NCBI RefSeq assembly: GCF_031585635.1
Contig: NZ_CP134195.1
Coordinates: 3,286,001 to 3,350,000 of the forward strand
Direction of reading: 5' to 3'
Length of the DNA: 64,000 nt
DNA from: Paraburkholderia sp. FT54
Lineage (GTDB): Bacteria; Pseudomonadota; Gammaproteobacteria; Burkholderiales; Burkholderiaceae
The translations under genes and the position numbers were made by a program. Shown piece after piece: positions 62,912-64,000 of this stretch; the stretch's first letter is position 1, and the number at the start of each line of letters is the position of its first letter. Below the pieces are notes generated by a model, which had not been told where the DNA came from, made no database searches, and was given only the letters and a program-made list of their open reading frames with translations.

Positions 62912-64000
62912 ATGAACAGAGTTCTGTCATGGGGACGTTACCCGCCTATCCCGCAGCAAGCGCATGCAGTCGCATGGCGTGACGCCGCGCGCGCTGCGTG
63001 GTCGGACGCGGCCCGGGAACACGGCACCACGCTGGCCTTCGGCAATGGCCGCAGCTACGGCGACAGTTGCCTCGCGGCCTCCGGCCATGTCGTGCAAACG
63101 CTGCCGCTCGACCGGCTCATTGCCGCTGACTGGCAAACCGGGGTTTTACGCGCGGAGCCGGGCGTCACCCTGGAGCAAATTCTCGACGTTGCCATTCCAC
63201 GTGGCTGGATGCTGCCGGTCACGCCAGGTACGAAATACGCGACCTTGGGCGGAGCAATTGCTAACGACGTGCACGGCAAGAATCACCATGTGCGAGGCAC
63301 ATTCGGCCGGCATGTGCGCCGCTTCGCTCTCGCGCGCAGCGACGGCGCGCAGTTCGAATGCGCGCCGGACGAGCAATCCGGGTTCTTCGCCGCCACCATT
63401 GGCGGCCTTGGGCTCACCGGGCTGATCCTGTGGGCGGAGATCCAGTTGATGCCGATCCGCTCGAGCATGGTCGACATGACGAGCATCCGCTTCGGCAATC
63501 TGGATGAGTTCTTCGCGTTGTCGGAACGGCTCGATCCGTTGCACGAATACAGTGTGGCCTGGGTGGATTGCCAAAGCCGCGGCTCGGCGCTCGGACGCGG
63601 CATCTTCATGGTCGGCGACCATGCGACGGACGGACCGCTTGAAGTCACACGGCGAAAGAAACGCACCGTCCCCTTCACGCTGCCGGTTCCGGTGTTCAAC
63701 CGCTTCACGTTGCGCGCGTTCAACGAGCTCTACTATCAGAAGCAGCAGCGCGGCGAAGTATCCGCGCAGGTCAGTTACGACGACTATTTCTACCCGCTGG
63801 ACAGCTTGCTGGAATGGAATCGAATCTACGGGCGCGCGGGCTTTCAGCAATACCAATGCGTGGTGCCGTCGATCGCGGCGCGTGACGCAACGCGCGCGAT
63901 CCTCGACGCGATTGCCGGGAGCGGCACTGGCTCGTTTCTCGCCGTGCTGAAACGCTGCGGCGATTTGCGCTCGCCAGGCCTGTTGTCGTTTCCTCTGGAG
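62912..64000 (+). CDS. DprE1-like FAD-binding oxidoreductase (C-terminus beyond the window)
   Basis: The frame opens at ATG 62912 and runs off the window after 363 codons. It is a VAO/FAD_binding_4-type flavoprotein: TTLAFGNGRSYGDSCLAASG (FAD loop), VLRAEPGVTLEQILDVAIPRGWMLPVTPGTKYATLGGAIANDVHGKNHHVRGTFG, ATIGGLGLTGLILWAEIQL and SVAWVDCQSRGSALGRGIFMVGDH. These match DprE1, which oxidises decaprenyl-phospho-ribose to the 2-keto form. The GGAIANDVHGKNHH region is the one that holds the drug-reactive Cys in mycobacteria; here an Asp-Val stands near that place. An SDR partner (DprE2-like) would be expected downstream. Confidence 0.87.
   Translation, partial: MNRVLSWGRYPPIPQQAHAVAWRDAARAAWSDAAREHGTTLAFGNGRSYGDSCLAASGHVVQTLPLDRLIAADWQTGVLRAEPGVTLEQILDVAIPRGWMLPVTPGTKYATLGGAIANDVHGKNHHVRGTFGRHVRRFALARSDGAQFECAPDEQSGFFAATIGGLGLTGLILWAEIQLMPIRSSMVDMTSIRFGNLDEFFALSERLDPLHEYSVAWVDCQSRGSALGRGIFMVGDHATDGPLEVTRRKKRTVPFTLPVPVFNRFTLRAFNELYYQKQQRGEVSAQVSYDDYFYPLDSLLEWNRIYGRAGFQQYQCVVPSIAARDATRAILDAIAGSGTGSFLAVLKRCGDLRSPGLLSFPLE

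Noticed and set aside
1..64000. tRNA or rRNA genes, CRISPR arrays, prophage or intact IS elements
   Set aside because: I looked for cloverleaf ends, regularly spaced repeats, phage structural genes and full transposases with terminal repeats and found none.

Overview
The window looks like a chromosomal segment of a Burkholderiaceae bacterium, most likely Paraburkholderia or a close relative. Reasons: high GC with strong third-position GC, a urtDE-ureD/ureABCEFG urea block, waaA followed by a Kdo hydroxylase (a Burkholderia lipid A-core trait), an O-antigen module matching wbiF-wbiG-wbiH-wbiI, and an intergenic sequence I recall as a dispersed Burkholderia repeat. The genus call is inference from gene content; I ran no search.

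Layout. (1) 1-16221: urea uptake and urease. urtD (end only), urtE and ureD come first, then a 9.9 kb interruption, then ureA, B, C, E, F and G. The interruption holds a two-partner-secretion locus (exoprotein, 41-residue membrane protein, lipoprotein, outer-membrane transporter), a dispersed repeat and an amino-acid-type binding protein preceded by a full-consensus sigma-54 promoter. (2) 16258-21218, minus strand: LPS inner core and sugar supply (waaA, kdoO, waaC, a phosphomannomutase/phosphoglucomutase). (3) 21511-25823, plus strand: a flippase, two glycosyltransferases and galE. (4) 26048-30974, plus strand: a branched-chain amino-acid-type ABC transporter in which LivM and LivG are fused. 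(5) 31958-49000: a mosaic surface-polysaccharide region with lower-GC stretches, gene remains (a reversed piece of a GT4 gene, an IS256-family transposase piece, a frameshifted Wzc-like kinase end) and genes on both strands. Live genes include a WbaP/ExoY-type sugar transferase, a GT4, an AGE-family epimerase, a heptose kinase, a GT9, a dTDP-sugar aminotransferase, and a minus-strand run of flippase, GT2, acyltransferase, WbiB-like epimerase and GT2, with rmlB-rmlA upstream. (6) 50315-54939, minus strand: a Crp-family regulator, a FAD protein of unknown role and a chemotaxis receptor. (7) 55210-61122: a WecA-like transferase and the wbiFGHI block. (8) 61484-64000, plus strand: a HAD-UbiA fusion and a DprE1-like oxidase cut by the window edge.

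How the parts fit. Urt proteins import urea; UreABC hydrolyses it after nickel loading by UreDEFG, and the sigma-54 site suggests nitrogen control of the second half of the cluster. WaaA, KdoO and WaaC build the Kdo-heptose core. RmlA and RmlB make dTDP-4-keto-6-deoxyglucose; because RmlC and RmlD are absent here while a WecE/RffA-type aminotransferase is present, dTDP-4-amino-4,6-dideoxygalactose is a plausible product. Three polyprenyl-phosphate sugar-phosphate transferases and two Wzx-type flippases indicate more than one glycan assembled from this region. The UbiA/DprE1-like pair suggests a polyprenyl-phosphate pentose donor.

The least explained item is the secretion locus: the exoprotein stops where a CDI-type toxin region would normally begin and instead ends in an unfamiliar low-GC tail, followed by two small envelope-protein genes in the place of immunity and accessory genes. 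No tRNA, rRNA, CRISPR or intact IS was seen.
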